Virus record (IMG/VR): IMGVR_UViG_3300046836_000263
Location: 1-43,476 of that record
Source: a virus
Length of the DNA: 43,476 nt
Reading direction: 5' to 3' (one strand)
The notes beneath the pieces are model-generated. The model was given only the letters and a program-made list of their open reading frames with translations. It was not told the origin of the DNA and did not search any database. Shown here piece by piece: positions 35,560-42,686 of the stretch; the first letter of the stretch is position 1, and each line of letters starts with the position of its first letter. The position numbers and the translations under genes were made by a program.

Positions 35560-37002
35560 GGTTGTTTCTCCTTTTTGAAATTTATTGATTTGCGACGGCG
35601 CGGGGCTTGGCAGGGAGCCGCGCTCACGTTGATTGGTTCCCAAGCTGTTAGTAAAGCAGGCTTCACAGTGACCATTCAAAGGCACACGATGCAGGCACTC
35701 TTCCGGTTGCGTGGGCAGGGAGCCGGGAAGGGCCGCTAGGGTGTCTGCTATTTGAGCGGCTTTTTCTGTGTTCGTGTTGCGATTGTCTGATGCGCACCAT
35801 CTGAGGAAATTGATTGCTTCCTCAATGCATTGCGGCTGGTGATCGCCTGAAACCCATCCTCGAACTCCACCGCGCAACTGTTCATAGTTCCCCGCGCCAA
35901 AACCTTGCACGTCTGGCCCTTGCGTCCCATCCGATTCCAGCGGTAAATGTAAATTTGCATTGTTATCCTTCCGCCCCTCCACGCTCCGGACTGGAGAGCC
36001 GCCCACGCGCAATGCCTGAGCTTTAGCGAATGGAGCCAATATGCACATGCGACCGTATAGCGATAAGCGGTCGTCTTCGTCAGACTTCGGCACATTCCAG
36101 CGGTCAAGCTGGTCAATGCAATATTTGTAGTTGCGCACTATCTCATGCAAATCAACGCCATCTTTAGCGGCCTCATCGAGCACATGCTTGGTAGACGGTT
36201 GAATGGTTACGGTTGTTTCCCCCGGCGCATTCTTCTGCCCCTGAGCGGCCACAGCGGGTTTGTTTGGCTCAGAGTCATCAGCTTTCCAGTTCCTGCAAGA
36301 GTTCTCAAGTGGATGAGCGGTTTGCTGTAATGCCTTCCCGTCCTCTGTTGGTTTTCCAAGCCAGTGCGGAGTGCCGCAGTTGCCCCGTAAGGGATTGACG
36401 CAACGCTTTCTAGTCGTGAGGACAAGGGAATCAATTTCGTGCGATTTGGGTATTGTCCAGCCCCCCAATTCTCTTACCCACGCATCACGGTACATTTGCC
36501 AATGATGCTTCCATGATTCGGCATCCTTTTTTGCTTCGTTTAGTTGACCCTGAAGCTCGGCCAATTTGTCTTCTAGTGGATTGCGCTCCCCGCCTTCCCC
36601 GGAAAGGGGCGCGGCCTCGGGCTCACAATTTATCCCACAATAGCAGCTACAGTCGCCCTGCGGATATTCACAACCTACATGACATACTTCCCAAAGCCCT
36701 TTACCTTCAGGTAGCTTGCCTAGCGGATGCTTCTTGCATTGGGTCGCTCTCGTCTCCCTGGAAACCGGAATGCTCACGCCTTCTGGAATAGATATCTCTA
36801 AGTGGTGCGCGCTTCCGCAGTCGTCCGGCCAGTCGATTTTCAGTTTTGTGGCCGGCTCCCTGGAAACGGAAGGGGCCGCAAGCTGTCGCAGATCAGCAGC
36901 GATGGCTTGCCAATCGAACTTGTCAGCAAACTGATAACCGGCAACCGTTGTACGATGCCGCATTGCAATCTCTGTTAGAATTTCCGTCGTTATGTCGCTC
37001 AT
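35302..37002 (-). CDS. Long mosaic reading frame (566 codons) ending in the Tad2 domain
   Basis: ATG 37002 overlaps the upstream stop. Residues 1-40 look folded (T-T-V-A-G-Y-Q-F-A-D-K-F-D-W-Q-A-I-A-A-D-L); then two V-S-R-E segments, a Cys cluster (Y-P-Q-G-D-C-S-C-Y-C-G), an L-E-D-K-L-A-E-L-Q helix, a C-H...C-E-A-C-like part at about 455-468, and finally the Tad2 domain (482-566). A small gene at 35748-35960 is nested in another frame and itself looks real. The frame may be one mosaic protein, or two or three genes lying in phase without a stop. I treat the part before 35560 as hypothetical. Confidence 0.45.
   Translation of the reverse strand: MSDITTEILTEIAMRHRTTVAGYQFADKFDWQAIAADLRQLAAPSVSREPATKLKIDWPDDCGSAHHLEISIPEGVSIPVSRETRATQCKKHPLGKLPEGKGLWEVCHVGCEYPQGDCSCYCGINCEPEAAPLSGEGGERNPLEDKLAELQGQLNEAKKDAESWKHHWQMYRDAWVRELGGWTIPKSHEIDSLVLTTRKRCVNPLRGNCGTPHWLGKPTEDGKALQQTAHPLENSCRNWKADDSEPNKPAVAAQGQKNAPGETTVTIQPSTKHVLDEAAKDGVDLHEIVRNYKYCIDQLDRWNVPKSDEDDRLSLYGRMCILAPFAKAQALRVGGSPVRSVEGRKDNNANLHLPLESDGTQGPDVQGFGAGNYEQLRGGVRGWVSGDHQPQCIEEAINFLRWCASDNRNTNTEKAAQIADTLAALPGSLPTQPEECLHRVPLNGHCEACFTNSLGTNQRERGSLPSPAPSQINKFQKGETTMNFGQAIEALKQGQKVSRSGWNGKDMWLGLVTADQWGLGSSAPYDYGLVGNRLLPWIGMKTADGAFVPWLASQTDVLAEDWGVIA
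35748..35960 (-). CDS. Nested conserved phage protein (70 aa) in an alternative frame
   Basis: ATG 35960 with GGAAGG upstream. R-M-G-R-K-G-Q-T-C-K-V-L-A-R-G-T-M-N-S-C (residues 10-29), then V-E-F-E-D-G-F-Q-A-I-T-S-R-N-A-L-R-K, matches a small phage protein pattern ('GRKGQxCxVLxRGxxNSxxVEFEDGxxxxTSRNxLR') that I recognise. It lies wholly inside the 566-codon frame, in a different phase, so one of the two must be non-standard. Function unknown. Confidence 0.6.
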   Translation of the reverse strand: MQIYIYRWNRMGRKGQTCKVLARGTMNSCAVEFEDGFQAITSRNALRKQSISSDGAHQTIATRTQKKPLK

Positions 37003-37190
37003 TGGCTCACCTGTGTTTTCTTTCGGCGTTTCCTTCTATTGGCATTGCGTTCTTCTCTCTCACGTCTTCCCTTGCCAGCAAAATAATCCCTTTTGGCCTC
37101 AGCAAATTGTTCCGATGTCATTACCCCAAAACAGGAAATTAGAAGCTGCACACATTCCGTCAGGGTAGCCTTCATTTTTAGTTTCAGCAC
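36999..37190 (-). CDS. Basic helical protein (63 aa)
   Basis: GTG 37190 with GGAAGG upstream, overlapping the end of the 48-aa gene; an in-frame ATG at 37217 is an alternative. L-T-E-C-V-Q-L-L-I-S-C-F then T-S-E-Q-F-A-E-A-K-R-D-Y-F-A, and a very basic end R-R-K-R-R-K-K-T. Looks nucleic-acid-binding by charge only. Confidence 0.5.
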   Translation of the reverse strand: MLKLKMKATLTECVQLLISCFGVMTSEQFAEAKRDYFAGKGRREREERNANRRKRRKKTQVSQ

Positions 37191-37330
37191 TCTCGCCACC
37201 TTCCACAAAATCTGCAAGATTCACGCGGTTTATCATTGAACATGCCAGCAACCCAAGCGTGTGGCTTGTTATAATTCTTTCCCTTCGGACCAGCTGCTTT
37301 GCATAAATCGCCTTCAGGTTGGGCGCTCAT
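37184..37330 (-). CDS. Tiny Cys-containing protein (48 aa)
   Basis: ATG 37330 overlaps the previous stop. The end reads C-R-F-C-G-R-W-R-E-C (residues 39-48), with an earlier D-L-C-K near residue 8, so four Cys are available. It overlaps the next GTG gene. Coding is supported by coupling and the Cys pattern. Confidence 0.5.
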   Translation of the reverse strand: MSAQPEGDLCKAAGPKGKNYNKPHAWVAGMFNDKPRESCRFCGRWREC

Positions 37331-37614
37331 CCCTCAACCTTCCTTCCGCGCTCGTGGATAGCTGCTGCCTTGCAATCAGAATGGCCGGGTAAACTTAAGC
37401 AAGAATGAAGCCACTTTTCTCCGATTAGTCTTGCAGGCGACCAATAAAAATCTGCCGCGCATTCAGAGCAAATGATTTTGGCGATGGCATCTCTTTCCTG
37501 CTTCCGGGACAGAGAGGATTCGGATTCGGCAAAGGCCACAACTTTGTCCTCTGACCAGCCGATTTCGCCCCTGCTCGATAAAAACTTCCGCGCTCTCTGT
37601 CTTACGCCGCTCAT
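37327..37614 (-). CDS. Hypothetical protein with a C-S-E-C knuckle (95 aa)
   Basis: I-I-C-S-E-C-A-A-D-F-Y-W-S-P (about residues 47-60), with C72 and C81 near H-S-C-L-S and D-C-K-A-A, a possible single zinc site. N-terminus has S-G-V-R-Q-R-A-R-K-F-L. ATG overlaps the previous stop. Function unknown. Confidence 0.6.
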   Translation of the reverse strand: MSGVRQRARKFLSSRGEIGWSEDKVVAFAESESSLSRKQERDAIAKIICSECAADFYWSPARLIGEKWLHSCLSLPGHSDCKAAAIHERGRKVEG

Positions 37615-37793
37615 GGCTCAATAAATCCTTTCTCGTTCATTTGGCCGGCATAGTCTTTTGCGGCGAAGATGCCACCTGTATAGGCAATCGGTTTATTTTC
37701 CTCTGTGTCCCACACCACATAGGCGTAGCTCTCTAAACCCTTGATTGGCGGGGTGTTTTCTCGGATTACATATCGCTCTGCTGTCTCAGCCAT
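37611..37793 (-). CDS. Small alpha/beta hypothetical protein (60 aa)
   Basis: E-R-Y-V-I-R-E-N-T then Y-A-Y-V-V-W-D-T-E-E-N-K-P-I-A-Y-T-G-G-I-F-A-A-K-D-Y-A, a beta-hairpin-and-helix layout of about 60 residues often seen in phage accessory genes. Starts after GGGAGAAATGG. No family named. Confidence 0.6.
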   Translation of the reverse strand: MAETAERYVIRENTPPIKGLESYAYVVWDTEENKPIAYTGGIFAAKDYAGQMNEKGFIEP

Positions 37794-37807
37794 TTCTCCC
37801 CCAGCGT

Positions 37808-38530
37808 CTATCTCTTTCCCTCTGCTGCGCCGGCCAACTTATTGAACTCAATCGCCCATACCCAAGGGTTTTTCTCCCAAGCGTATTTGCCGTCTTCGCG
37901 TTTGGAGTTGATCGAATCCCAGAGCCGCATGAAATCAGTTCTTGCCGGTACGCTTCCGGGTCCGAGAATGCGACCGAGTTCCTTGATGTGTGGCGCGGCA
38001 TCGCTGATTTGAAGATTGGCAACATCCTCAGCCGTGTAGACCTCAGCTTTGCAGCCTTCCGCGATTGCATCCTCTTCGCTGATGTCCTGCACCCGCTCAA
38101 CCTGTACGCTCACGATTTCCAGCGTCAAACGTGAGGCCCAGCGCGGCATGTGGATAGAAGGCTTGAATACCTGTCCGCTTGGGCCGTTGTAGCTCGCCCG
38201 ATAAACGCATCCGTGTGGGCCTTTATTCGGCAATGCTTTATCGCAAGCGGCGCACACGCAGCGATTCCACGTTTCCCGCACCCACAGCCGATCTCCCGGC
38301 TTGCCGTAGGGACAATTTCGCAGATGGCCTACGCGCTCAGTTTCCGGGTAATGGAACCATACTGCCCACGGATCAGCAGCAGCCGATGGATCACAAATGG
38401 AATGAACCTGCCATGAGGGTAGAGGCTTAACCACTCGCCGCGTCTGCGTCTTCCTGCCATCCATCACGGCTCTCACCATCGGGCCTGAAAACAGAATCGG
38501 CTTCTCTTGAACTGCTACAGAATTACTCAT
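37808..38530 (-). CDS. ASCH-domain-like phage protein (240 aa)
   Basis: K-P-I-L-F-S-G-P-M-V-R-A-V-M-D-G-R-K-T-Q-T-R-R (about residues 10-32) and G-K-P-G-D-R-L-W-V-R-E-T-W (about 76-88) are the signature of phage ASCH proteins; C-terminal D-F-M-R-L-W-D-S-I-N and N-P-W-V-W-A-I-E-F complete the domain. ASCH folds bind RNA or modified nucleobases; the function in phages is not settled. ATG 38530 follows GGAGCAC. Confidence 0.8.
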   Translation of the reverse strand: MSNSVAVQEKPILFSGPMVRAVMDGRKTQTRRVVKPLPSWQVHSICDPSAAADPWAVWFHYPETERVGHLRNCPYGKPGDRLWVRETWNRCVCAACDKALPNKGPHGCVYRASYNGPSGQVFKPSIHMPRWASRLTLEIVSVQVERVQDISEEDAIAEGCKAEVYTAEDVANLQISDAAPHIKELGRILGPGSVPARTDFMRLWDSINSKREDGKYAWEKNPWVWAIEFNKLAGAAEGKR

Positions 38531-38714
38531 TTTCAAAGTGCTCCTGTGCTTCTCTAGCTATCTGCATCGCCAATTCGTGATTCAGCAAGTAGCGGTACTT
38601 CGTGTGCAAATGGATAACAAAGGCATTCCAGCGACAGGCGCGATCTACCTCTCGGCTGTTCTCTTCCTGCTGCCTCGCTATGCGGTCTAACGCTCTCTGA
38701 CCTGATTCAAGCAT
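38523..38714 (-). CDS. Helical hypothetical protein (63 aa)
   Basis: Amphipathic helices throughout (R-A-L-D-R-I-A-R-Q-Q-E-E-N, then M-Q-I-A-R-E-A-Q-E-H-F). A single Cys and several His (V-I-H-L-H-T-K-Y). Overlaps both neighbours. No family recognised. Confidence 0.55.
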   Translation of the reverse strand: MLESGQRALDRIARQQEENSREVDRACRWNAFVIHLHTKYRYLLNHELAMQIAREAQEHFENE

Positions 38715-39018
38715 GGGCCGCCATTACCTTTTTTGCAGGCACGCCTACCACCTCAAAACGTTTGGGCTGCCGCTCTTCAATCCACATGTACAGATAGCCG
38801 TCAACTTCTTTGGTGCGCAGTTTGTAGGTTCTAAAGCGAAAGTAGACGTGCGCTTTTTTACGAACACGCAGAGAGGAAACATCCTCAAGTTTTATGCGCA
38901 TCGCCCTGCCAACTCCCAGCGATAAAAGTTTCTTCGCGGCTTCATAGATGGCAGCATTCTCTTTAAGGGCTTTCAGCTTCCTTGGAATTTCGCTCGGCTC
39001 TATTACTTCAAACGTCAT
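38707..39018 (-). CDS. Hypothetical protein (103 aa)
   Basis: L-K-A-L-K-E-N-A-A-I-Y-E-A-A-K-K-L-L helix, then beta strands with V-R-K-K-A-H-V-Y-F-R-F-R-T-Y-K-L and Y-L-Y-M-W-I-E. Strongly basic. It overlaps the previous gene by ATGA. No domain identified; early-region context suggests DNA metabolism or an anti-host role. Confidence 0.6.
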   Translation of the reverse strand: MTFEVIEPSEIPRKLKALKENAAIYEAAKKLLSLGVGRAMRIKLEDVSSLRVRKKAHVYFRFRTYKLRTKEVDGYLYMWIEERQPKRFEVVGVPAKKVMAAHA

Positions 39019-39575
39019 GCTTTTCCTTTCAGTAAAGTCTCTGCCTGCTGGCGAAGCGTTTCAGCATTCCGATCCGGGTCAATGTCGGGCCATACCGTTC
39101 GCACGTTTGGCATCCGCTTGACTCCGACTTGCAGTTTGTTGGCGATCTCCGCTAATTCCTTCATGCCTATAAATTCCTCGGGATGCGCCGCTCTGCGCTT
39201 CTCTAGTTCGGCAAACTCTTTCGTTTGGCGATCAGATTCCCGTTTGCGCGCATCTTGTACTGCCTCTTCCCTCAAATTCAGCATTACATCAACCACATCT
39301 GGCAGCTTGGGCATACCACGCCATACCTGAATTGTGCCATCTTCAAGCTCGTACTTTGGCGGGTTACTTATCAGGTGGGTCATTGCCTGATTGAACTCCT
39401 GATACGAGTAATCCTTGAGAGTGTCCCGCCACAGTTCCAACTCCTGCGCTGGCAGCTTTGACCTGTAAACAAGCTGGATCGTTTCCATGTACGACCCCAC
39501 TTCCGCCAAAAACTTCTCGGGTTGTTTTTGAAATGTCAGCGGCCTTTCTGTCGCCTTTTGAAGTTCCTGCCCCAT
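39015..39575 (-). CDS. Replication-region helical protein (186 aa)
   Basis: ATG 39575 follows AGGAG. L-P-A-Q-E-L-E-L-W-R-D-T-L-K-D-Y-S-Y-Q-E-F-N-Q-A and a strongly charged middle helix (R-K-R-E-S-D-R-Q-T-K-E-F-A-E-L-E-K-R) recall phage proteins that pair with the replication-initiator gene (helicase-loader-like), but no ATPase motif is present. Its first 212 bases overlap the end of the upstream replication gene in another frame. Confidence 0.6.
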   Translation of the reverse strand: MGQELQKATERPLTFQKQPEKFLAEVGSYMETIQLVYRSKLPAQELELWRDTLKDYSYQEFNQAMTHLISNPPKYELEDGTIQVWRGMPKLPDVVDVMLNLREEAVQDARKRESDRQTKEFAELEKRRAAHPEEFIGMKELAEIANKLQVGVKRMPNVRTVWPDIDPDRNAETLRQQAETLLKGKA

Positions 39576-40428
39576 TCACTTTCTCCTGATTGAATTCGTT
39601 ACGTGGCCCACTTAGAAAACTGCAAAGCCTTGGCAAAAATTCAAATGGCAACTTTGATCTTGGGAAACCGATACTCGCGTATAGATTTGCTAAACACTGC
39701 GCATACTGGCCATCAACCCAGCCGGGACTTCTATCTCGCACTGCTTTTAGTTGCGCTCCATCTGCCGCCCCCCACGGACATTCGACTCCACCATTCTGCT
39801 CAGACCATGCGTTTTGGATCATGGACTTTATCCGTGAATGCCAAGAATCCATCGGGAGAACCTCCGCAGGTTTTTGCGGAGAACGTCTTTTCACCTTACA
39901 CGTAACACGTTTACCAATACCTTCACCAACACCAACACCGTCTCCAACTTCTCCCAAACCTTCCCGCAATTTTCCCGAACCTTGCGGCAAAATTTCCGCA
40001 GGGATGGAAAGCTCAAAATGGGTCATCGCTACAGAGGTCTTATTGCTGTGACTCCTGTTTTGTTCCAGCCATGTCTTAAATTCCTCTTCTGGTGGGCTTG
40101 GTGAGCGCTTATCCGCCACGGTCTGGTACTTCCCAAACGTTCCTTGCTTGGCATCCCACTGCCCCCATAGCTGTCCTGCGCTCGTATAGAGGAAAATTAG
40201 GCGATTGTGGGCGTATTCCTTGAAGTACCTAAGTATCTCTTCATCCTTTGGCAGCATCTCATCTGTCCAGCGCGGGAAAGCCGATGCCACAATCTGCCTA
40301 TAATCAATCCGTATCCGGCCATAACCGTTTGAGGCCGCTATCATCCGTGGATAGTAGAGCTGTGCCATCTTTGAGCAGGCGTTAATCCTGTCGCCATCCG
40401 AAAGCCCATGCGAATCTATTAACGGCAA
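39364..40428 (-). CDS. Replication-initiation (replisome-organiser-like) protein (up to 354 aa)
   Basis: TTG start at 40428 preceded by GAGGGG, so TTG is well supported. The N-terminal 125 residues have the D-G-D-R-I-N-A-C-S-K-M-A-Q-L-Y-Y-P-R-M, Y-G-R-I-R-I-D-Y and L-R-Y-F-K-E-Y-A-H-N-R-L-I-F-L-Y layout of phage replication proteins with a winged-helix-like start. Residues from about 285 onward look like noise and overlap the next gene by 212 bases; the true end may be near G-P-R-N-E-F-N-Q (see finding). Confidence 0.65.
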   Translation of the reverse strand: MPLIDSHGLSDGDRINACSKMAQLYYPRMIAASNGYGRIRIDYRQIVASAFPRWTDEMLPKDEEILRYFKEYAHNRLIFLYTSAGQLWGQWDAKQGTFGKYQTVADKRSPSPPEEEFKTWLEQNRSHSNKTSVAMTHFELSIPAEILPQGSGKLREGLGEVGDGVGVGEGIGKRVTCKVKRRSPQKPAEVLPMDSWHSRIKSMIQNAWSEQNGGVECPWGAADGAQLKAVRDRSPGWVDGQYAQCLANLYASIGFPRSKLPFEFLPRLCSFLSGPRNEFNQEKVNGAGTSKGDRKAADISKTTREVFGGSGVVHGNDPACLQVKAASAGVGTVAGHSQGLLVSGVQSGNDPPDK

Positions 40429-40599
40429 TTACTTCCCCTCTGGTTCAGTACACCCGGTTGTGGCCCCGCAGTCCAGACAGAGCCATTGTTCTTCGGCGCG
40501 CACCATGATTGCTCCGCAAACGTGAAATGGTATGCCGTCCAGAGAAGCAATATCTTTCGTGCTCATGCCGACAAAACCTACTAATTCATCTTTGGGCAC
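40429..40599 (-). CDS. Small GTG-start protein with a CxxC pair (56 aa)
   Basis: GTG at 40599 with GAGG eight bases upstream; the stop abuts the next gene's TTG. V-P-K-D-E-L-V-G-F-V-G, then P-F-H-V-C-G-A-I-M, then W-L-C-L-D-C-G-A-T-T-G-C. Fits the single gap between two coupled genes. Confidence 0.6.
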   Translation of the reverse strand: MPKDELVGFVGMSTKDIASLDGIPFHVCGAIMVRAEEQWLCLDCGATTGCTEPEGK

Positions 40600-40602
40600 T
40601 CT

Positions 40603-40995
40603 TTATACCTCAAATATTTCTATGCCGTGGATCGCCAGCATTAGCTTTTTCTTCAGCCTGTAGGCAGGGGTTTTGAAGCCCTTCACGTCCTCAACTACGG
40701 TTTCCAAGTTGCTCAACTCCACGTATCGAAAGTCGCCTTTGTAAATGCAAATCAATACTCCATTCACTTCTAGCTTGTATCTCGGTTGAAGCTCCAAGCT
40801 GGCGATCTTCCCGTAGAAAAACATAGTTTTGAGGTAGTCATACCGCAAAGCTTCTTTCTTGCTGGCAAACGTCACGCCATCCACAACCGTTTTCTCTGCT
40901 CCGTACTTGTGCTTCTTCTTGGCAATGTCCACAAGTTTTCCGCAGTCATAGCAGACCTTTTCCCGGCTCAGGCGTGGATGTTTGCACTTGGCCAT
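40603..40995 (-). CDS. DUF1064 nuclease-like protein (130 aa)
   Basis: H-K-Y-G-A-E-K-T, then G-V-T-F-A-S-K-K-E-A-L-R-Y (residues 40-52), I-Y-K-G-D-F-R-Y (84-91) and V-V-E-D-V-K-G (100-106) are the DUF1064 motifs of phage PD-(D/E)xK-type nucleases. E48, D88 and E102...K105 are the probable active residues. An N-terminal C-Y-D-C knuckle is added. Start M-A-K-C-K overlaps the previous stop (TAATG). Confidence 0.85.
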   Translation of the reverse strand: MAKCKHPRLSREKVCYDCGKLVDIAKKKHKYGAEKTVVDGVTFASKKEALRYDYLKTMFFYGKIASLELQPRYKLEVNGVLICIYKGDFRYVELSNLETVVEDVKGFKTPAYRLKKKLMLAIHGIEIFEV

Positions 40996-41333
40996 TACGC
41001 ACGCTCTCGCTTTAACCATTCGCCAAAGGTCATGTCTGAATCAGCGTGTAGAAAATCTCTGTAGCGTTTTTGTGAGCGGGTAAACTTAGGCGGCTTGGGG
41101 CTTTCACGAATCACCGCCTTTTTGCCTTCGTCCGTCACGGAGCAGTTGAAGTATGGCAGCCATTCGGTTGTGCGATGCTGCTGCATGTATCCAAGCGCAA
41201 TCAGTTCACGGCAAGTATTTTCATCGCCGCCACCAGCGCAAAAGTGATTGCGGTACATGGCTCCTTGGCCATATTCATTCAGGCCTAAAGTGTGCTGCAA
41301 AATCTCAAGCTGTCTGCTATTAAGGGACTCCAT
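40995..41333 (-). CDS. Conserved phage hypothetical protein (112 aa)
   Basis: R-Q-L-E-I-L-Q-H-T-L-G-L, M-Y-R-N-H-F-C-A-G-G-G-D-E (about residues 26-38), C-R-E-L-I-A-L-G-Y-M and R-S-Q-K-R-Y-R-D-F-L-H-A-D-S-D-M-T-F-G-E-W-L match a common phage early-gene family. The function is not established to my knowledge. ATG overlaps the preceding stop. Confidence 0.8.
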   Translation of the reverse strand: MESLNSRQLEILQHTLGLNEYGQGAMYRNHFCAGGGDENTCRELIALGYMQQHRTTEWLPYFNCSVTDEGKKAVIRESPKPPKFTRSQKRYRDFLHADSDMTFGEWLKRERA

Positions 41334-41524
41334 TACTTTTTCAGCCTCACCAGTTTTGTTGGAGTAATTGTCATCGTGTGATCCCCATGAGGTTTCTCTG
41401 TAACGGATAGGTGGCTCTTGGCTTCCTTAACCGCTTCCTCCCATGTGTCCACTGCCATGGGTTTGCCGTTGTGGCATTCCATACAGGCCGCAATGAATCC
41501 GTCTGTAATTGTTATTTCTGTCAT
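41333..41524 (-). CDS. Hypothetical protein (63 aa)
   Basis: A-A-C-M-E-C-H-N-G-K-P-M (about residues 13-24) supplies one CxxC with a nearby His; W-E-E-A-V-K-E-A-K follows. Small, overlapping both neighbours by ATGA/TAATG-type junctions. No family identified. Confidence 0.55.
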   Translation of the reverse strand: MTEITITDGFIAACMECHNGKPMAVDTWEEAVKEAKSHLSVTEKPHGDHTMTITPTKLVRLKK

Positions 41525-41934
41525 GCTGTCTCCTTCAGTGACTTCTTTGTGACCGTGATCGGCTTCGGGTTGTGAATCTTTTCATGGCATCCATGGCAGC
41601 TTGCGATGTTGCAATCGGGACTAAAGCAGTCGCATTTGTTAGGCCCGTGCCGCCTGTGGCTCCATTCCGTTGCAACCCATGGGCAGCGGTAACTAGCCTG
41701 TACTAGTTCATTACTTCCTGAAATATTGCGAACCCATGAAAGTACTCGCTCTTCGCACCTTCCCTTGGCCCGTTCAAAGACTTCGGCTCTGCGCTTCTCT
41801 CGCGCTGCTCCGTAAAGCCTCACCCTTTTGTGGCCAGTAATATGCTCTGTGCGCTCGGAGTGGACTACTCTGGGCGTTCTACGCTTGCGCCGAACAGGCT
41901 TCCTACGTGCTCTTGTGCGAGTAGTGCGGATCAT
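41521..41934 (-). CDS. HNH nuclease-like protein (137 aa)
   Basis: Arg-rich N-terminus (residues 1-20 nearly all R/K/T) then E-K-R-R-A-E-V-F-E-R-A-K-G-R-C-E (about 47-62), T-E-W-S-H-R-R-H-G-P-N-K-C (about 89-101) and S-C-H-G-C-H-E-K-I-H (about 113-122). The C...H-H...C-x2-C-H-x3-H arrangement is an HNH pattern. The acidic or amide residue between the halves is D109/N110. Possible role in packaging or DNA processing. Confidence 0.7.
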   Translation of the reverse strand: MIRTTRTRARRKPVRRKRRTPRVVHSERTEHITGHKRVRLYGAAREKRRAEVFERAKGRCEERVLSWVRNISGSNELVQASYRCPWVATEWSHRRHGPNKCDCFSPDCNIASCHGCHEKIHNPKPITVTKKSLKETA

Positions 41935-42686
41935 GGAACGCTTATCCCTTCGTCTCTGAGCATCGCCATCATTTCGTCATCGGTGTACTTGCCTGCCTGC
42001 TTAACGCTCTGGCGTAGCTTTTCTTCCAGCGATTGGCCAGAAACAAATCGGTCTGCATCTGCCAGAAGTTCAACCAGAAATTGCTCTATTTTGGCTTCCA
42101 TGTCGGCAATGTATTTGTCGTCTCTTGGAAGGCGCACAAGAAAGCTGTTAACGCCATCAGCAAGACGCGGATCATGGGCGAAAAAATCCCACCACTCGAC
42201 AGGCTTTCCACGCTCACAGCAGGCCATATTGAGAAACATTTGCGGCTTGTGTTCTTCCGGCACTACGCCTGCAATCTTCCATTCAATGAATGTTTCCGTT
42301 TCAGGCACCTTTATTTCAACCCCGCCAACGTCTCCCACCAATCCATCCGGCGAGGCTCCGCAGCGGTCTATCCGCGGGTGCAGGACAAAGCCGCAGCGTT
42401 CCACTATGTAGCCCGTTTCCATCTCGTAGGCAGTCCGGGCCAATGGTTCATTATCCAAACCAAACTGCATGGCTTCCGTAACGAAGTGGTCAGCAGATCG
42501 TCCGCGTAATATTTCTGCCAGAAGTTCACGGCGGTATCTCTTTCGGGCAGCAAGTTCGCCTTCGCCCCGCTTGCGGGTGGCAATCACATCGGCAACCCGC
42601 GATGCCGTTACATGGCCAGCCCTAGCCTTCAGCCATTCCGGTGAATTTTGGTCATGATCTAAGAAGTTGGGCGGATAGACTTTCAT
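41931..42686 (-). CDS. YqaJ-family viral recombinase (exonuclease, 251 aa)
   Basis: R-A-G-H-V-T-A-S-R (residues 22-30), Q-F-G-L-D-N-E (74-80), G-A-S-P-D-G-L-V-G (110-118) and V-E-I-K-V-P (123-128) are the lambda-exonuclease-like active-site motifs; D114, E124 and K126 are the catalytic residues. It makes 3' single-stranded ends for the annealing protein encoded next to it. Its start overlaps the ERF stop by four bases, so the two are coupled. Confidence 0.92.
   Translation of the reverse strand: MKVYPPNFLDHDQNSPEWLKARAGHVTASRVADVIATRKRGEGELAARKRYRRELLAEILRGRSADHFVTEAMQFGLDNEPLARTAYEMETGYIVERCGFVLHPRIDRCGASPDGLVGDVGGVEIKVPETETFIEWKIAGVVPEEHKPQMFLNMACCERGKPVEWWDFFAHDPRLADGVNSFLVRLPRDDKYIADMEAKIEQFLVELLADADRFVSGQSLEEKLRQSVKQAGKYTDDEMMAMLRDEGISVP

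Noticed and set aside
39590-40051. 153-codon plus-strand frame opposite the replication gene
   Set aside because: Its composition (runs of P, T, S, F) is the antisense shadow of the Gly/Glu-rich coding strand; no ribosome site, and the minus gene has a supported TTG start.
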